Notes under the pieces: generated by a model | Told to the model about the DNA's origin: nothing | Database searches by the model: none | Seen by the model: only the letters and a program-made list of their open reading frames with translations | Assembly: GCF_029839275.1 (NCBI RefSeq) | Contig: NZ_JAOCAH010000004.1 | Span: 1 to 64,000, forward strand | Origin: Pseudomonas sp. GD03944 | GTDB taxonomy: Bacteria; Pseudomonadota; Gammaproteobacteria; Pseudomonadales; Pseudomonadaceae | DNA: 64,000 nt | Direction of reading: 5' to 3' | Position numbers and translations under genes: made by a program | In this document: positions 55,895 to 64,000 of the stretch, piece after piece | Position numbering within the stretch: the stretch's first letter is position 1 | Layout of the letters: each line of letters opens with the position of its first letter

Positions 55895-57877
55895 CTACTC
55901 GCCGCCGATCTGGCTGCGGGCCGCGACAGGCAGGGTGACCACCTTGGATTGGCGCTGGATCGGCGCGGGGCGGCGCAGGATGCGCAGCATGTCGGCCGCC
56001 TGGTTCAGTTGCTGTTGCAGCTCTTCGCTGTAGCCCGCCAGTTGCTGGCTGCGCTGGCGGGTCTGCTGGGTTTCCTGGGCCAGGGCCTTGAGCCGCAGCA
56101 TGTGGGTTTCCAGCAGCTGTTTGTGTTCCAGGGTGTGTTGCATCAACGGCATCAGCGCGTCGCTGGCCCACTGCTCGGCTTCCTGGCGCAGGCGCTGGTG
56201 CAGGCCGATGACTTCCTGCACCAGGGTGGCGAAGAAGCGTTTGGTCAGGCTGCGCTGCTCGGTCAGCAGGGTCTTGAGGTGCAGGCGGAACTGGTCGGCC
56301 TTGGCCTGCTGCTGCTTGAGTTCGCGCAGGTAGCGCTTGACGTTGAACTGCGGGGCGTCGACGCCGTGCAGCGGGTTTTCCTCGTTGTGCCGGCGGTAGA
56401 TGGCATCGACCATCTTGTTGGCCATCTCGGCCTCATGGGCCAGGCTGTCCAGGTCGCTCTCCACGGAGCGGAAGAAATGCAGGATGGCCTGGTTGATGCC
56501 CAGGGTGGTCCAGCTGCCGGTGAGGTTGCGGCGGACCTTGTTCAGGTGCTCGTCCAGGCGCTCCGGGCGCGCGGCGGCGCGCAGCAGGTCGCCCTGGCGC
56601 TTGAGCAGGCGCTGGTTGGTCTTCAGGCCGAGCAGGCGCTTGTGGTGCTGGCTGTGGTCGTCCTTGGTCTTGGCCGTCAGTTCGAACAGCAACTGGCCGT
56701 TGTCCTGCTGATGGTTGCTGAGCAGCGCCTGCTGTTCGTTGACCTTCTCCAGGCGCAGGTTGAGCACATGCTGGCTGTTTTGCAGCAGGGCCAGCACCTG
56801 ATTGACCACGCGGGTTTCGATCAGGCGCTCTTTCTGGGTGACGATGCGCTCGCACAGCAGGTTTTCCAGGTTGCCCATCTGGCTGCGGCGCAGCAGGGCC
56901 TGGTCGTCGCGCACCTTGGCCAGCAGCGCCTGCTTGGCCGACAGCGGCAGCACGTCTTCGGCGTCGATGCCCAGTTGCCGGGCGGTGGTGGCCTGGATCT
57001 GGGCGATGGCGTTCTGCACGAAGGCGTCGCCCGCCAGGTCGTCCCACAGCACGTCGATCTTGTTCAGCACCGCGAACAGGCTGGTCTGGGTGTCTTCGTC
57101 GAGCTGGCGGATATGTTGTTGCCAGACGGCCATGTCACTGGCGGTGACGCCGGTGTCGGCCGAGAGCAGGAAGATGATCGCCTGGGCGCTGGGCAGCATC
57201 GACAGGGTCAGTTCCGGTTCGCTGCCCAGGGCGTTCAGGCCCGGGGTGTCGAGGATGCGCAGGCCCTGGCGCAGCAGCGGGTGGTCGAAGTTGACCATCG
57301 CGTGGCGCCAGGCCGGCACCAATACCTGGCCGGGCTTGCCGGTGCTTTCCAGCATGTCCGGGTGGAAGCCGAGCTGGATGGCCTGTTCCACCTGCATGGG
57401 TTTGGTCTTGGCGACCTGGGTGAAGGCCTGAACCATGTTGTCCGGGTCGCTGGGGTCCAGGGGAATGTTCACCCAGTGCCGCGGGATGCGTTTGAACTGC
57501 GACACGCTGGCTTCGGAGACGCGGGTCTCGATCGGCAGCAGGCGGATGTAGGAGCGCTCGGAGCGGGGGTCGAAGAACAGTTCGGTGGGGCACATGGTGG
57601 TGCGCCCGGCCTGGGAGGGCAGCATGCGCTGGCCGTACTCGGAGAAGAACAGGCTGTTGATCAGCTCGGTCTTGCCGCGGGAGAACTCGCCGACGAAAGC
57701 CAGGGTGATGTGGTCGGTGCGCAGCAGGCGCAGGGCGCGCTCGAGCTTGGCTTCCACCGCGTCGGAGTTGAGGCGATTGTTGATCAGCCAGCTGCGATAG
57801 CGGGTGATCTCTCGCATCAGCTCGCGTTTCCAGGCGACGTAGGCGTCGACCTGTTGGCTGAGACGTTCCATGCTCAT
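55895..57877 (-). CDS. Dynamin-like GTPase
   Basis: Large GTPase of 660 residues. The dynamin-type G domain has G1 GEFSRGKT (63-70), the switch threonines T93/T94 in GRTTMCPTE, G3 DTPG (210-213) and G4 NKID (272-275). Long coiled-coil-rich helices follow (about 350-640). No membrane segment is evident; bacterial dynamins usually act at membranes through amphipathic regions, sometimes in membrane repair, division or phage defence. AGGAGG precedes the ATG, and a good sigma70 promoter lies 155 bp upstream. It is a single gene without a second dynamin partner. Confidence 0.9.
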   Translation of the reverse strand: MSMERLSQQVDAYVAWKRELMREITRYRSWLINNRLNSDAVEAKLERALRLLRTDHITLAFVGEFSRGKTELINSLFFSEYGQRMLPSQAGRTTMCPTELFFDPRSERSYIRLLPIETRVSEASVSQFKRIPRHWVNIPLDPSDPDNMVQAFTQVAKTKPMQVEQAIQLGFHPDMLESTGKPGQVLVPAWRHAMVNFDHPLLRQGLRILDTPGLNALGSEPELTLSMLPSAQAIIFLLSADTGVTASDMAVWQQHIRQLDEDTQTSLFAVLNKIDVLWDDLAGDAFVQNAIAQIQATTARQLGIDAEDVLPLSAKQALLAKVRDDQALLRRSQMGNLENLLCERIVTQKERLIETRVVNQVLALLQNSQHVLNLRLEKVNEQQALLSNHQQDNGQLLFELTAKTKDDHSQHHKRLLGLKTNQRLLKRQGDLLRAAARPERLDEHLNKVRRNLTGSWTTLGINQAILHFFRSVESDLDSLAHEAEMANKMVDAIYRRHNEENPLHGVDAPQFNVKRYLRELKQQQAKADQFRLHLKTLLTEQRSLTKRFFATLVQEVIGLHQRLRQEAEQWASDALMPLMQHTLEHKQLLETHMLRLKALAQETQQTRQRSQQLAGYSEELQQQLNQAADMLRILRRPAPIQRQSKVVTLPVAARSQIGGE

Positions 57878-58031
57878 CCCGGCATTCCTCCTGGTAGCGC
57901 GTCCATATGGGGCAGACCTTGGTGGTTCGCGTCAAGGCACTCCGCGTGTTCCGCGCCTGCGGTGAGGGCGGGGAACGAAAGGTTCAGGTGCTTGGTCGGC
58001 CCCGTAGAAAACGCGCGCAGGCCTGCCGGGC

Positions 58032-58059
58032 ATTATGGGGCTCGGATGGCTTGCGTCAA
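58032..58059 (-). promoter_or_regulatory. Sigma70 promoter of the dynamin-like gene
   Basis: On the minus strand TTGACG (58059-58054), a 16-bp spacer and CATAAT (58037-58032), each one base from consensus. It lies between the yggU stop and the GTPase start and implies a leader of about 150 nt. Confidence 0.6.
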
Positions 58060-58092
58060 TTGGCTATTAAGAGAAGCCCGCCTTATGGTCAC

Positions 58093-58389
58093 TCAGGCCG
58101 AACGAACGGTCAGGCCCAGGGCCTCGGACAGGTGCTGCGGGGCGCTGATGCGCACCCGCTTCTGGCGGCTCTGCAGGCCGCTTTCCAGGCTGACCTGGCT
58201 CTTGCTGACCGCGAACGCCTCGGCCAGGAAGGCCTGCAGGTGGGCGTTGGCCTTGCCGTCGACCGGCGGTGCGGTGAGGCGAATCTTCAGGCGCTCACCG
58301 TGCAGCCCGGCGAAGGCGTCGCGACTCGCCTTGGGCTGCAGGTGGCACTCGAGGATCAGGTCCTCGCCGTCCCAGCGAAAGTAACTCAC
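58093..58389 (-). CDS. DUF167/YggU-family protein
   Basis: A 98-residue cytoplasmic protein of the DUF167 family, with QPKASRDAFAGLHGERLKIRL and PPVDGKANAHLQAFLAEAF as the conserved pattern. The GTG start overlaps the yggT stop in GTGA, indicating coupling. Biochemical function is unknown. Confidence 0.9.
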   Translation of the reverse strand: MSYFRWDGEDLILECHLQPKASRDAFAGLHGERLKIRLTAPPVDGKANAHLQAFLAEAFAVSKSQVSLESGLQSRQKRVRISAPQHLSEALGLTVRSA

Positions 58390-58979
58390 AGGAACGGGCT
58401 GAGAATGCTCGGCATGCCGGTGGAGGTGGCCAGGGCACCGATCACGAAGCGGTCGATCAGGTTGATGGTGATGAAGGCGAAGATCGGCGAGATATCCAGA
58501 CCGCCGAGGTTCGGCAGGAGCTTGCGGAACGGTGCCAGCAGCGGTTCGCAGATCTGCTGGACCAACTGCGCGCCGGGGTTGTAGCTGCCCGGGGCGACCC
58601 AGGAGAGGATCACGCTGATGATCAGGGCGAAGAAGAACACCTTGAGGAACAGCGAGGTGATGCCGATCACCGACCACACCAGCAACTGCGGGATGAAGCC
58701 GCCGACGTTGTAGCCCATCAGCGTCAGGGTCACGGCCATCAGCAGCAGTTGCACCAGGATGGCCAGCACCAGGGAGGCGAGGTCGAGGCCGGCGACGCTG
58801 GGAATGACCTTGCGCAGCGGCCTGAGCAGCGGGTGCGTGGCGCGCACGATGAACTGGCTGAGCGGGTTGTAGAAGTCCGCACGTACCAGCTGCAGGATGA
58901 AGCGCAGCAGCACGATCAGCAGGTACAGGCTGCCGAGCGTCTGGATGATATAGATGAGGGCTTCGATGAATCCGGACAT
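58386..58979 (-). CDS. YggT-family membrane protein
   Basis: A 197-residue inner-membrane protein made of two YGGT domains, each with two membrane segments. The repeated pattern RADFYNPLSQFIVRATHPLLRPLRKVIP (first copy) is echoed by GSYNPGAQLVQQICEPLLAPFRKLLP (second copy). Relatives are linked to osmotic shock tolerance and to cell division or membrane organisation. It lies between proC and yggU, the usual arrangement. Confidence 0.9.
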   Translation of the reverse strand: MSGFIEALIYIIQTLGSLYLLIVLLRFILQLVRADFYNPLSQFIVRATHPLLRPLRKVIPSVAGLDLASLVLAILVQLLLMAVTLTLMGYNVGGFIPQLLVWSVIGITSLFLKVFFFALIISVILSWVAPGSYNPGAQLVQQICEPLLAPFRKLLPNLGGLDISPIFAFITINLIDRFVIGALATSTGMPSILSPFL

Positions 58980-58988
58980 GCTGTCTCC

Positions 58989-59822
58989 TTATTGACCCAG
59001 TTGTTCGGCGAGCTCGACGGAACGATTGGCGGCGGCGTTCAGCGCCTGTTGCACCAGGACCTCGAAACCGCCGGCCTGGAAGGTCTTGATCGCCGCTTCG
59101 GTGGTGCCGTTCGGCGAGGTGACGCGGCGGCGCAGCTCGGCGGCGTCGACGTCGCTCTCGCTGGCCATGCGCGCGGCGCCCAGGGCGGTCTGGATGCTCA
59201 GGTGCGCGGCGGTGTCGCGCGGCAGGCCAAGCTGCTCGCCGGCGGCGGTCATGGCCTCGATCAGCAGGAAGAAGTAGGCCGGGCCGCTGCCCGACACGGC
59301 GGTCACGGCGTCGATCTGGGCTTCGTCGTCCAGCCACAGGGCCAGGCCCACGGCGCTCAGCACCTGCTCGGCCTGGGCCTTTTGTGCGGCGTTGACGCTG
59401 GCGTTGGCGTACAGGCCGGAAACGCCCTGGCGCAGCAGCGCCGGGGTGTTGGGCATGCAGCGCACCACGGGAAGGGGCGCGTCGGCCCGCCCGCCCAGCC
59501 AGTTTTCCAGGCTGGCGCAGCTGATGCCGGCGGCGATGGAAATGATCACCTGGTCGGCACCGAGGTGCGGTGCCAGCTCCTGGCAGACGGTTTTCATCAC
59601 CTGGGGTTTGACCGCCAGCACGATCAGTTGCGCACCGGCGATGGCCTCGGCGTTGCTGGCGAACATGGCGATGCCGTGTTCGGCGTGCAGGCGTTCGCGT
59701 TGCTCGGCGCCGGGCTCGCTGGCGCGGATGGCGCCGGCTGGTACGCCCTGGGCGCGGAGGCCGCCGATCAGGCTGGCGGCCATGTTGCCGGCGCCGATGA
59801 AGGCGATGGTCGGGTTGCTCAT
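58989..59822 (-). CDS. proC: Pyrroline-5-carboxylate reductase
   Basis: Last step of proline synthesis. It has 277 residues from MSNPTIAFIGAGNMAASL, whose GxGNMA is the NAD(P) site. The C-terminal signature VTSPNGTTEAAIKTF and AVSGSGPAYFFLLIEA are complete. The upstream in-frame start (59933) is inside yggS and rejected. AAGGA precedes the chosen ATG. It lies 16 bp after yggS. Confidence 0.96.
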   Translation of the reverse strand: MSNPTIAFIGAGNMAASLIGGLRAQGVPAGAIRASEPGAEQRERLHAEHGIAMFASNAEAIAGAQLIVLAVKPQVMKTVCQELAPHLGADQVIISIAAGISCASLENWLGGRADAPLPVVRCMPNTPALLRQGVSGLYANASVNAAQKAQAEQVLSAVGLALWLDDEAQIDAVTAVSGSGPAYFFLLIEAMTAAGEQLGLPRDTAAHLSIQTALGAARMASESDVDAAELRRRVTSPNGTTEAAIKTFQAGGFEVLVQQALNAAANRSVELAEQLGQ

Positions 59823-59838
59823 AAGGAGGCTTCCTTGA

Positions 59839-60531
59839 TCAAGGGTTGGGCGTGCCATAGTCGCGGGCGCCGAACAGGGCGGTGCCGATGCGGACCCAGG
59901 TCGCGCCTTCGGCAATGGCGGCTTCCAGGTCATGGCTCATGCCCATGGACAGCGTGTCGAGGCCGAGGTCCAGGCCGTTCTGCAACTCGCGCAGGCGGGC
60001 GAAGGCCGCACGTTGCTGCACAGGGTCGTCGGTTGGCTCGGGAATTGCCATCAGGCCCCGCAGTTTCAGGTTGGGAAGTTGTGTCACGGCGTGTGCCAGG
60101 GCCGCCAGCTCGTCCGGGCTGCACCCCGATTTGCTGGCCTCCCCGCTGACATTCACCTGCAGGCAGATGTTCAGCGGCGCGAGGTGCGCAGGGCGCTGCG
60201 TGGACAGGCGTTCGGCGATTTTCAGGCGATCCACCGAGTGGACCCAGGCGAAGTGCTCGGCAATCGGCCGGGTCTTGTTCGATTGAATGGGGCCGATGAA
60301 GTGCCAGATCAAGGGCAGGTCGGTCAGGCTGGCCTGTTTGTCCAGGGCTTCCTGCAGGTAGTTTTCGCCGAAATCGTGCTGGCCGGCGGCGAAGGCTTCG
60401 CGAACCGCCTGCGCGGGCTTGGTCTTGCTCACGGCGAGCAGGCCGATGGACGCAGAATCTCGCCCCGAGGCTTGCGCCGCCTCACGGATGCGTGCTCCGA
60501 CCTTTGCAATATTCTCTGCTATCGTGGACAT
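59839..60531 (-). CDS. PLP homeostasis protein YggS
   Basis: Pyridoxal-phosphate-binding protein of 230 residues related to the N-terminal barrel of alanine racemase, with no known catalytic activity. The PLP lysine is K36 in LLAVSKTKP. HDFGENYLQEA and the late SMGMSHDLEAAI are the family signatures. It starts the yggS-proC-yggT-yggU group and is divergent from pilT. Confidence 0.94.
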   Translation of the reverse strand: MSTIAENIAKVGARIREAAQASGRDSASIGLLAVSKTKPAQAVREAFAAGQHDFGENYLQEALDKQASLTDLPLIWHFIGPIQSNKTRPIAEHFAWVHSVDRLKIAERLSTQRPAHLAPLNICLQVNVSGEASKSGCSPDELAALAHAVTQLPNLKLRGLMAIPEPTDDPVQQRAAFARLRELQNGLDLGLDTLSMGMSHDLEAAIAEGATWVRIGTALFGARDYGTPNP

Positions 60532-60602
60532 TACTCGCGCCTACCGCCTGGCCATTCTGCGTTGGCGGCATTCTACCTGCTTGCTTGTCATTAGGGAGTC
60601 CC

Positions 60603-61637
60603 ATGGATATCACTGAGCTGCTTGCCTTCAGCGCCAAGCAAGGCGCGTCGGACCTGCATCTCTCTGCTGGTCTGCCGCCGATGATTCGTGTCGACGGCGA
60701 TGTGCGCCGGATCAACTTGCCGGCCCTGGATCACAAGCAGGTGCACGCGCTTATCTACGACATCATGAACGATAAGCAGCGCAAGGATTATGAAGAGTTC
60801 CTCGAGACCGACTTCTCCTTCGAAGTGCCGGGCGTAGCGCGCTTCCGGGTCAACGCCTTCAACCAGAACCGTGGCGCGGGTGCGGTGTTCCGTACCATTC
60901 CGTCCAAGGTGCTGACCATGGAAGACCTGGGCATGGGCGAGGTGTTCCGCAAGATCACCGACGTACCGCGTGGCCTGGTGCTGGTGACCGGCCCTACGGG
61001 TTCGGGCAAGTCGACCACCCTGGCGGCGATGCTCGACTACCTCAACGCCAACAAGTACCACCACATCCTGACCATCGAAGACCCGATTGAATTCGTTCAC
61101 GAGTCCAAGAAGTGCCTGGTCAACCAGCGTGAAGTGCACCGCGACACCCTGGGCTTCTCCGAAGCCCTGCGCTCGGCACTCCGGGAAGACCCGGACGTGA
61201 TCCTGGTGGGTGAGATGCGCGACCTGGAAACCATCCGCCTGGCGCTGACCGCCGCGGAAACCGGTCACCTGGTGTTCGGCACCCTGCACACCACCTCGGC
61301 CGCCAAGACCATAGACCGCGTGGTCGACGTGTTCCCGGCGGAAGAGAAATCCATGGTCCGCTCGATGCTCTCCGAGTCGCTGCAGGCGGTTATCTCCCAG
61401 ACCCTGCTGAAGAAGATTGGCGGCGGCCGTGTGGCGGCCCACGAGATCATGATCGGCACACCGGCCATCCGTAACCTGATCCGCGAGGACAAGGTGGCGC
61501 AGATGTACTCGGCGATCCAGACCGGTGGCTCGCTGGGCATGCAGACCCTGGATGCCTGCCTCAAGGGCCTGGTTGCCAAGGGCCTGGTCAGTCGCGACAG
61601 CGCGCGCGAAAAATCCAAGAACCCGGAAAACTTCTAA
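60603..61637 (+). CDS. pilT: Type IV pilus retraction ATPase PilT
   Basis: Hexameric cytoplasmic ATPase that depolymerises the pilus to give twitching motility. It has 344 residues from MDITELLAFSAKQGASDLH. Walker A GPTGSGKST is at 130-138, and the Asp and His boxes and the retraction motif AIRNLIRED are present. AGGGAG precedes the start. The in-frame extension to 60492 overlaps yggS and is not used. It is followed by pilU after 96 bp holding a GGCCGGCC-rich hairpin. Confidence 0.96.
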   Translation: MDITELLAFSAKQGASDLHLSAGLPPMIRVDGDVRRINLPALDHKQVHALIYDIMNDKQRKDYEEFLETDFSFEVPGVARFRVNAFNQNRGAGAVFRTIPSKVLTMEDLGMGEVFRKITDVPRGLVLVTGPTGSGKSTTLAAMLDYLNANKYHHILTIEDPIEFVHESKKCLVNQREVHRDTLGFSEALRSALREDPDVILVGEMRDLETIRLALTAAETGHLVFGTLHTTSAAKTIDRVVDVFPAEEKSMVRSMLSESLQAVISQTLLKKIGGGRVAAHEIMIGTPAIRNLIREDKVAQMYSAIQTGGSLGMQTLDACLKGLVAKGLVSRDSAREKSKNPENF

Positions 61638-61733
61638 CGTTGCCTGGCCGGCCGCTGGCCGGCCGGTTTCAGGTTGCCGGCGAGACACGCGCCCCGGCAG
61701 CCGTTCGTTGATCAAGCGCGTGCTGGTGATCGC

Positions 61734-62879
61734 ATGGAATTCGAAAAACTGCTGCGCCTGATGGTCGAAAAGGGCGGCTCCGACTTGTTCATTACCGCCG
61801 GTGTTCCGCCGTCGATGAAGGTCAACGGCAAGATCATGCCGGTCACCAAGACGGCGATGTCGCCAGAGCAGACCCGGGAAACCGTGCACTCGGTGATGAA
61901 CGAGCAGCAACGCCGCGATTTCACCGAAAACCACGAGTGCAACTTCGCCATCAGCGCCCGCGGCGTTGGCCGTTTCCGCGTCAGTGCCTTCTACCAGCGC
62001 AACCTGGCAGGCATGGTGCTGCGCCGCATCGAGACCAACATCCCGACGCTGGACGACCTGAAGCTGCCGGAAATCCTCAAGAAGCTGGCATTGACCAAGC
62101 GCGGTCTGGTGCTCTTCGTGGGCGCCACCGGTACCGGTAAGTCGACCTCGCTGGCGGCCATGATCGGCTACCGCAACAAGAACAGCAGCGGCCACATCAT
62201 CTCCATCGAAGACCCGATCGAGTACATCCACCAGCACCAGAACTGCATCGTCACGCAGCGTGAAGTGGGCATCGATACCGAATCCTTCGAAGTGGCCCTG
62301 AAGAACACCCTGCGCCAGGCGCCGGACGTGATCCTCATCGGTGAGGTGCGGACCCGCGAGACCATGGACCACGCCGTGGCCTTCGCCGAAACCGGTCACC
62401 TGTGCCTGGCGACTCTGCACGCCAACAATGCCAACCAGGCGCTGGACCGCATCATCAACTTCTTCCCGGCGGACCGGCAGAACCAGGTGTGGATGGACCT
62501 GTCGCTCAACCTCAAGGCCATCGTCGCCCAGCAGCTGGTGCCCACGCCGGATGGCAAGGGGCGTCGCGCGGTGATCGAGGTGCTGATCAACACCCCGCTG
62601 GCCGCCGACCTGATCCGCAAGGGTGAGGTGCACGAGCTCAAGGGTCTGATGAAGCGCTCCACCGAGCAGGGCATGCAGACCTTCGACCAGGCGCTCTACG
62701 CGTTGTACAGCCAGGGCGAGATCACCTACGAAGACGCGCTGCTGTACGCCGACTCGGCGAACGACCTGCGCCTGATGATCAAGCTGGGTTCCGAGACCGA
62801 CGGCGACCATCTCGCCAGCATGTCCCAGGGGCTTTCCCTGGAGGTCAGCGAGGAGAACCCGGGGCGTCGCTTCCGCTGA
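61734..62879 (+). CDS. pilU: Pilus retraction ATPase paralog PilU
   Basis: PilT-dependent accessory retraction ATPase of 381 residues. Walker A is GATGTGKS (130-137); the invariant IEDPIEY and GEVRTRETMDHAV are clear. The start MEFEKLLRLMVEKGGSDLF was chosen over an in-frame codon 60 bp earlier. Its last 35 bp overlap the convergent DUF4130-type gene. Confidence 0.95.
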   Translation: MEFEKLLRLMVEKGGSDLFITAGVPPSMKVNGKIMPVTKTAMSPEQTRETVHSVMNEQQRRDFTENHECNFAISARGVGRFRVSAFYQRNLAGMVLRRIETNIPTLDDLKLPEILKKLALTKRGLVLFVGATGTGKSTSLAAMIGYRNKNSSGHIISIEDPIEYIHQHQNCIVTQREVGIDTESFEVALKNTLRQAPDVILIGEVRTRETMDHAVAFAETGHLCLATLHANNANQALDRIINFFPADRQNQVWMDLSLNLKAIVAQQLVPTPDGKGRRAVIEVLINTPLAADLIRKGEVHELKGLMKRSTEQGMQTFDQALYALYSQGEITYEDALLYADSANDLRLMIKLGSETDGDHLASMSQGLSLEVSEENPGRRFR

Positions 62880-63729
62880 TCGGCGCCTTGCCGTTGTAGC
62901 GAATACGCTTGCCCTCCTGTCGCGCGACGGCCTCTGCCTGGCCGTCGCGTTGCGCGCCCGCCCGAGCCTGGCTCATCAGCTGCGGGATCAGCGGCCCTTC
63001 CGGCAGATTCTTCCAGAAACGCACCGGCATGTTGTTCTCCAGCACGCCGCGGTTGAGCCGCGCCGGGTTGAAGGTGCTGCCGTAATACGCCAGCCACAGC
63101 GCCTGTCCTTCGTCGTCCTCCGTCCGTGCCAGCTGCTGCCAGTGCGCCGGGCATGGGCGCTGGTGGTGCAGGGCTTGCCCGTCCCAATACACCCCGTCGT
63201 CGGGTGTTGCGATCAGCCAGCTGTGCGAGCCCATGCGGTCGGCGAAGTGCGGGCTGGCGCTGTGCAGGATGTCGTGGGCAGGTTCGTGCCAGGCAATGAA
63301 CTCGGGCATGCCTTCCGGGCGCTCGTCGGTCGGCGGCGATAAAGGGCGAAAGCGCAGGAAAGCATGCAGGTGATGGGCCTCCCGGCGCACGGCTTTCAGG
63401 CGTCGGTGCAGCTCGCTGCCGTCCGCGTCGCCCGGCAACATGGCCGCGCGGTCGCCCTGTACCACCCGCCAGAGGATGCGATAGAGCAGGCTCCAGCGGT
63501 CGTCCATGCGGTACTGCGCCGCGTCTTCCAGTAGCTCGAGGAACTGCCGGGGGATGCGCAGGGCCGGGCCGGCCGAGACGGGGCTCGGTGCACTGGCGTC
63601 GTCGAACAACCCGCCGGGTGCTTCGCGCTCCAGCCAACTGATCTGATGGGGGGCGATGTCCTGTTGCAGCAGGTCCCTGGCGGCCTTGCGCCAACCGGCG
63701 AAGCTGCCATCGAAACGGACGTTGAACAT
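62845..63729 (-). CDS. DUF4130-type probable DNA-metabolism protein (TIGR03915-like)
   Basis: A 294-residue cytoplasmic protein. WLAYYGSTFNPARLNRGVLEN, followed by MPVRFWKNLPEGPLIPQLM, is the recognisable family end. In many genomes this region is fused to a UdgX-type uracil-DNA glycosylase domain; here it ends without one. It overlaps the stop of the upstream radical SAM gene in TAATG, so they are coupled. Function is unproven; a role in DNA repair or modification is inferred from that partner and the fusions. Confidence 0.82.
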   Translation of the reverse strand: MFNVRFDGSFAGWRKAARDLLQQDIAPHQISWLEREAPGGLFDDASAPSPVSAGPALRIPRQFLELLEDAAQYRMDDRWSLLYRILWRVVQGDRAAMLPGDADGSELHRRLKAVRREAHHLHAFLRFRPLSPPTDERPEGMPEFIAWHEPAHDILHSASPHFADRMGSHSWLIATPDDGVYWDGQALHHQRPCPAHWQQLARTEDDEGQALWLAYYGSTFNPARLNRGVLENNMPVRFWKNLPEGPLIPQLMSQARAGAQRDGQAEAVARQEGKRIRYNGKAPISGSDAPGSPR

Positions 63730-64000
63730 TACCAGAGCGCCATCTGTGCCGGCTCCTCGCGCAATTGCTGGCGCAGCTGCAGGGAGTCATCGGTCGCCTG
63801 CCGGGGCCGGTAGTCCTGGGTGACGATGAAGGGTTTGGCTTTCTCCAGGGCGCAGCGCAGGCGATTGACGTCCTCGAAGCGGATGCGTTTCTGCCGCCGC
63901 AGGGCGACCAGGCGCTTGGCGCTGAGCACGCCGATACCGGGCACCCGGGCGATCAGCGAGGCATCGGCGCGGTTGAGGTCCACCGGGAAATGCTCGCGGT
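63729..64000 (-). CDS. Radical SAM DNA-metabolism protein (TIGR03916-like), C-terminal part
   Basis: Only the last 90 or so residues are inside the window; the gene continues past 64000. The visible part contains a helix-hairpin-helix-type DNA-binding element, PVDLNRADASLIARVPGIG with VSAKRL-like ILSAKRLVALRR following. This matches the C-terminus of putative DNA modification/repair radical SAM proteins. The radical SAM core itself is outside the window, so that part of the call rests on family knowledge and the adjacent partner gene. Confidence 0.75.
   Translation of the reverse strand, partial: REHFPVDLNRADASLIARVPGIGVLSAKRLVALRRQKRIRFEDVNRLRCALEKAKPFIVTQDYRPRQATDDSLQLRQQLREEPAQMALW

Overview
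The window is a high-GC chromosomal segment of a Pseudomonas, most likely from the broad P. aeruginosa lineage. Gene content and order follow the ilvD to pilU stretch I know from P. aeruginosa PAO1 (about PA0353-PA0396): ilvD, a PUA methyltransferase, pfpI, mutM, ggt, fdx, coaD, GMC oxidoreductase, aldehyde dehydrogenase, tetR, rsmD, two M16 peptidases, ftsYEX, rpoH, mtgA, thiSG, trmB, hemW, rdgB, metW, metX, yggT, proC, yggS, pilT, pilU. This is recalled synteny, not a computed alignment. I see no tRNA, rRNA, insertion sequence, prophage or CRISPR array.

Layout. 1-7262 (minus): a YfcE-type phosphodiesterase, ilvD, and a four-gene polyamine-type ABC importer (ATPase, binding protein, two permeases) with a 164-bp inverted-repeat element inside it. 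7633-14305: rlmI-like, pfpI, an HDOD protein, mutM, an acyltransferase, a small exported protein with a good sigma70 promoter, and a Na/Pi cotransporter. 14313-22042: coaD-fdx-ggt, then a GMC oxidoreductase, a Tat-exported partner and an aldehyde dehydrogenase. The dehydrogenase is divergent from a TetR regulator across a perfect inverted repeat.

22043-34638: an AT-rich control region and a complete pelABCDEFG operon for Pel exopolysaccharide. It lies between tetR and yheT, which I recall as neighbours in P. aeruginosa, where pel lies elsewhere. PelA carries hydrolase and deacetylase motifs. PelB is the TPR/porin, PelC the lipoprotein, PelD the c-di-GMP receptor with its RxxD motif intact, PelE a TPR membrane protein, PelF the glycosyltransferase and PelG the membrane transporter.

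34668-48711: yheT, rsmD, the M16 pair, ftsYEX, and rpoH with an AlgU-type promoter, followed by yhhN, mtgA, a DUF423 gene, thiSG, trmB and a DUF1329 gene. 48752-52856: an ECF41-type sigma factor with its fused C-terminal domain, a CxxC carboxymuconolactone decarboxylase-like partner behind a matching promoter, a small membrane protein, a diguanylate cyclase and hemW. 52980-60531 (minus): rdgB, a DUF4426 gene, metW, metX, a large dynamin-like GTPase with its own sigma70-like promoter, and yggU-yggT-proC-yggS. 60603-64000: pilT and pilU, the type IV pilus retraction ATPases, then a convergent two-gene DNA-metabolism pair (DUF4130-type protein and a radical SAM/HhH protein) cut by the window edge.

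Most of the window is conserved housekeeping. The most interesting items are the relocated pel operon with its palindrome-rich leader, the ECF41 module with a readable promoter, the dynamin-like GTPase, the radical SAM/DUF4130 pair, and the TetR operator of the alcohol/aldehyde oxidation cluster.
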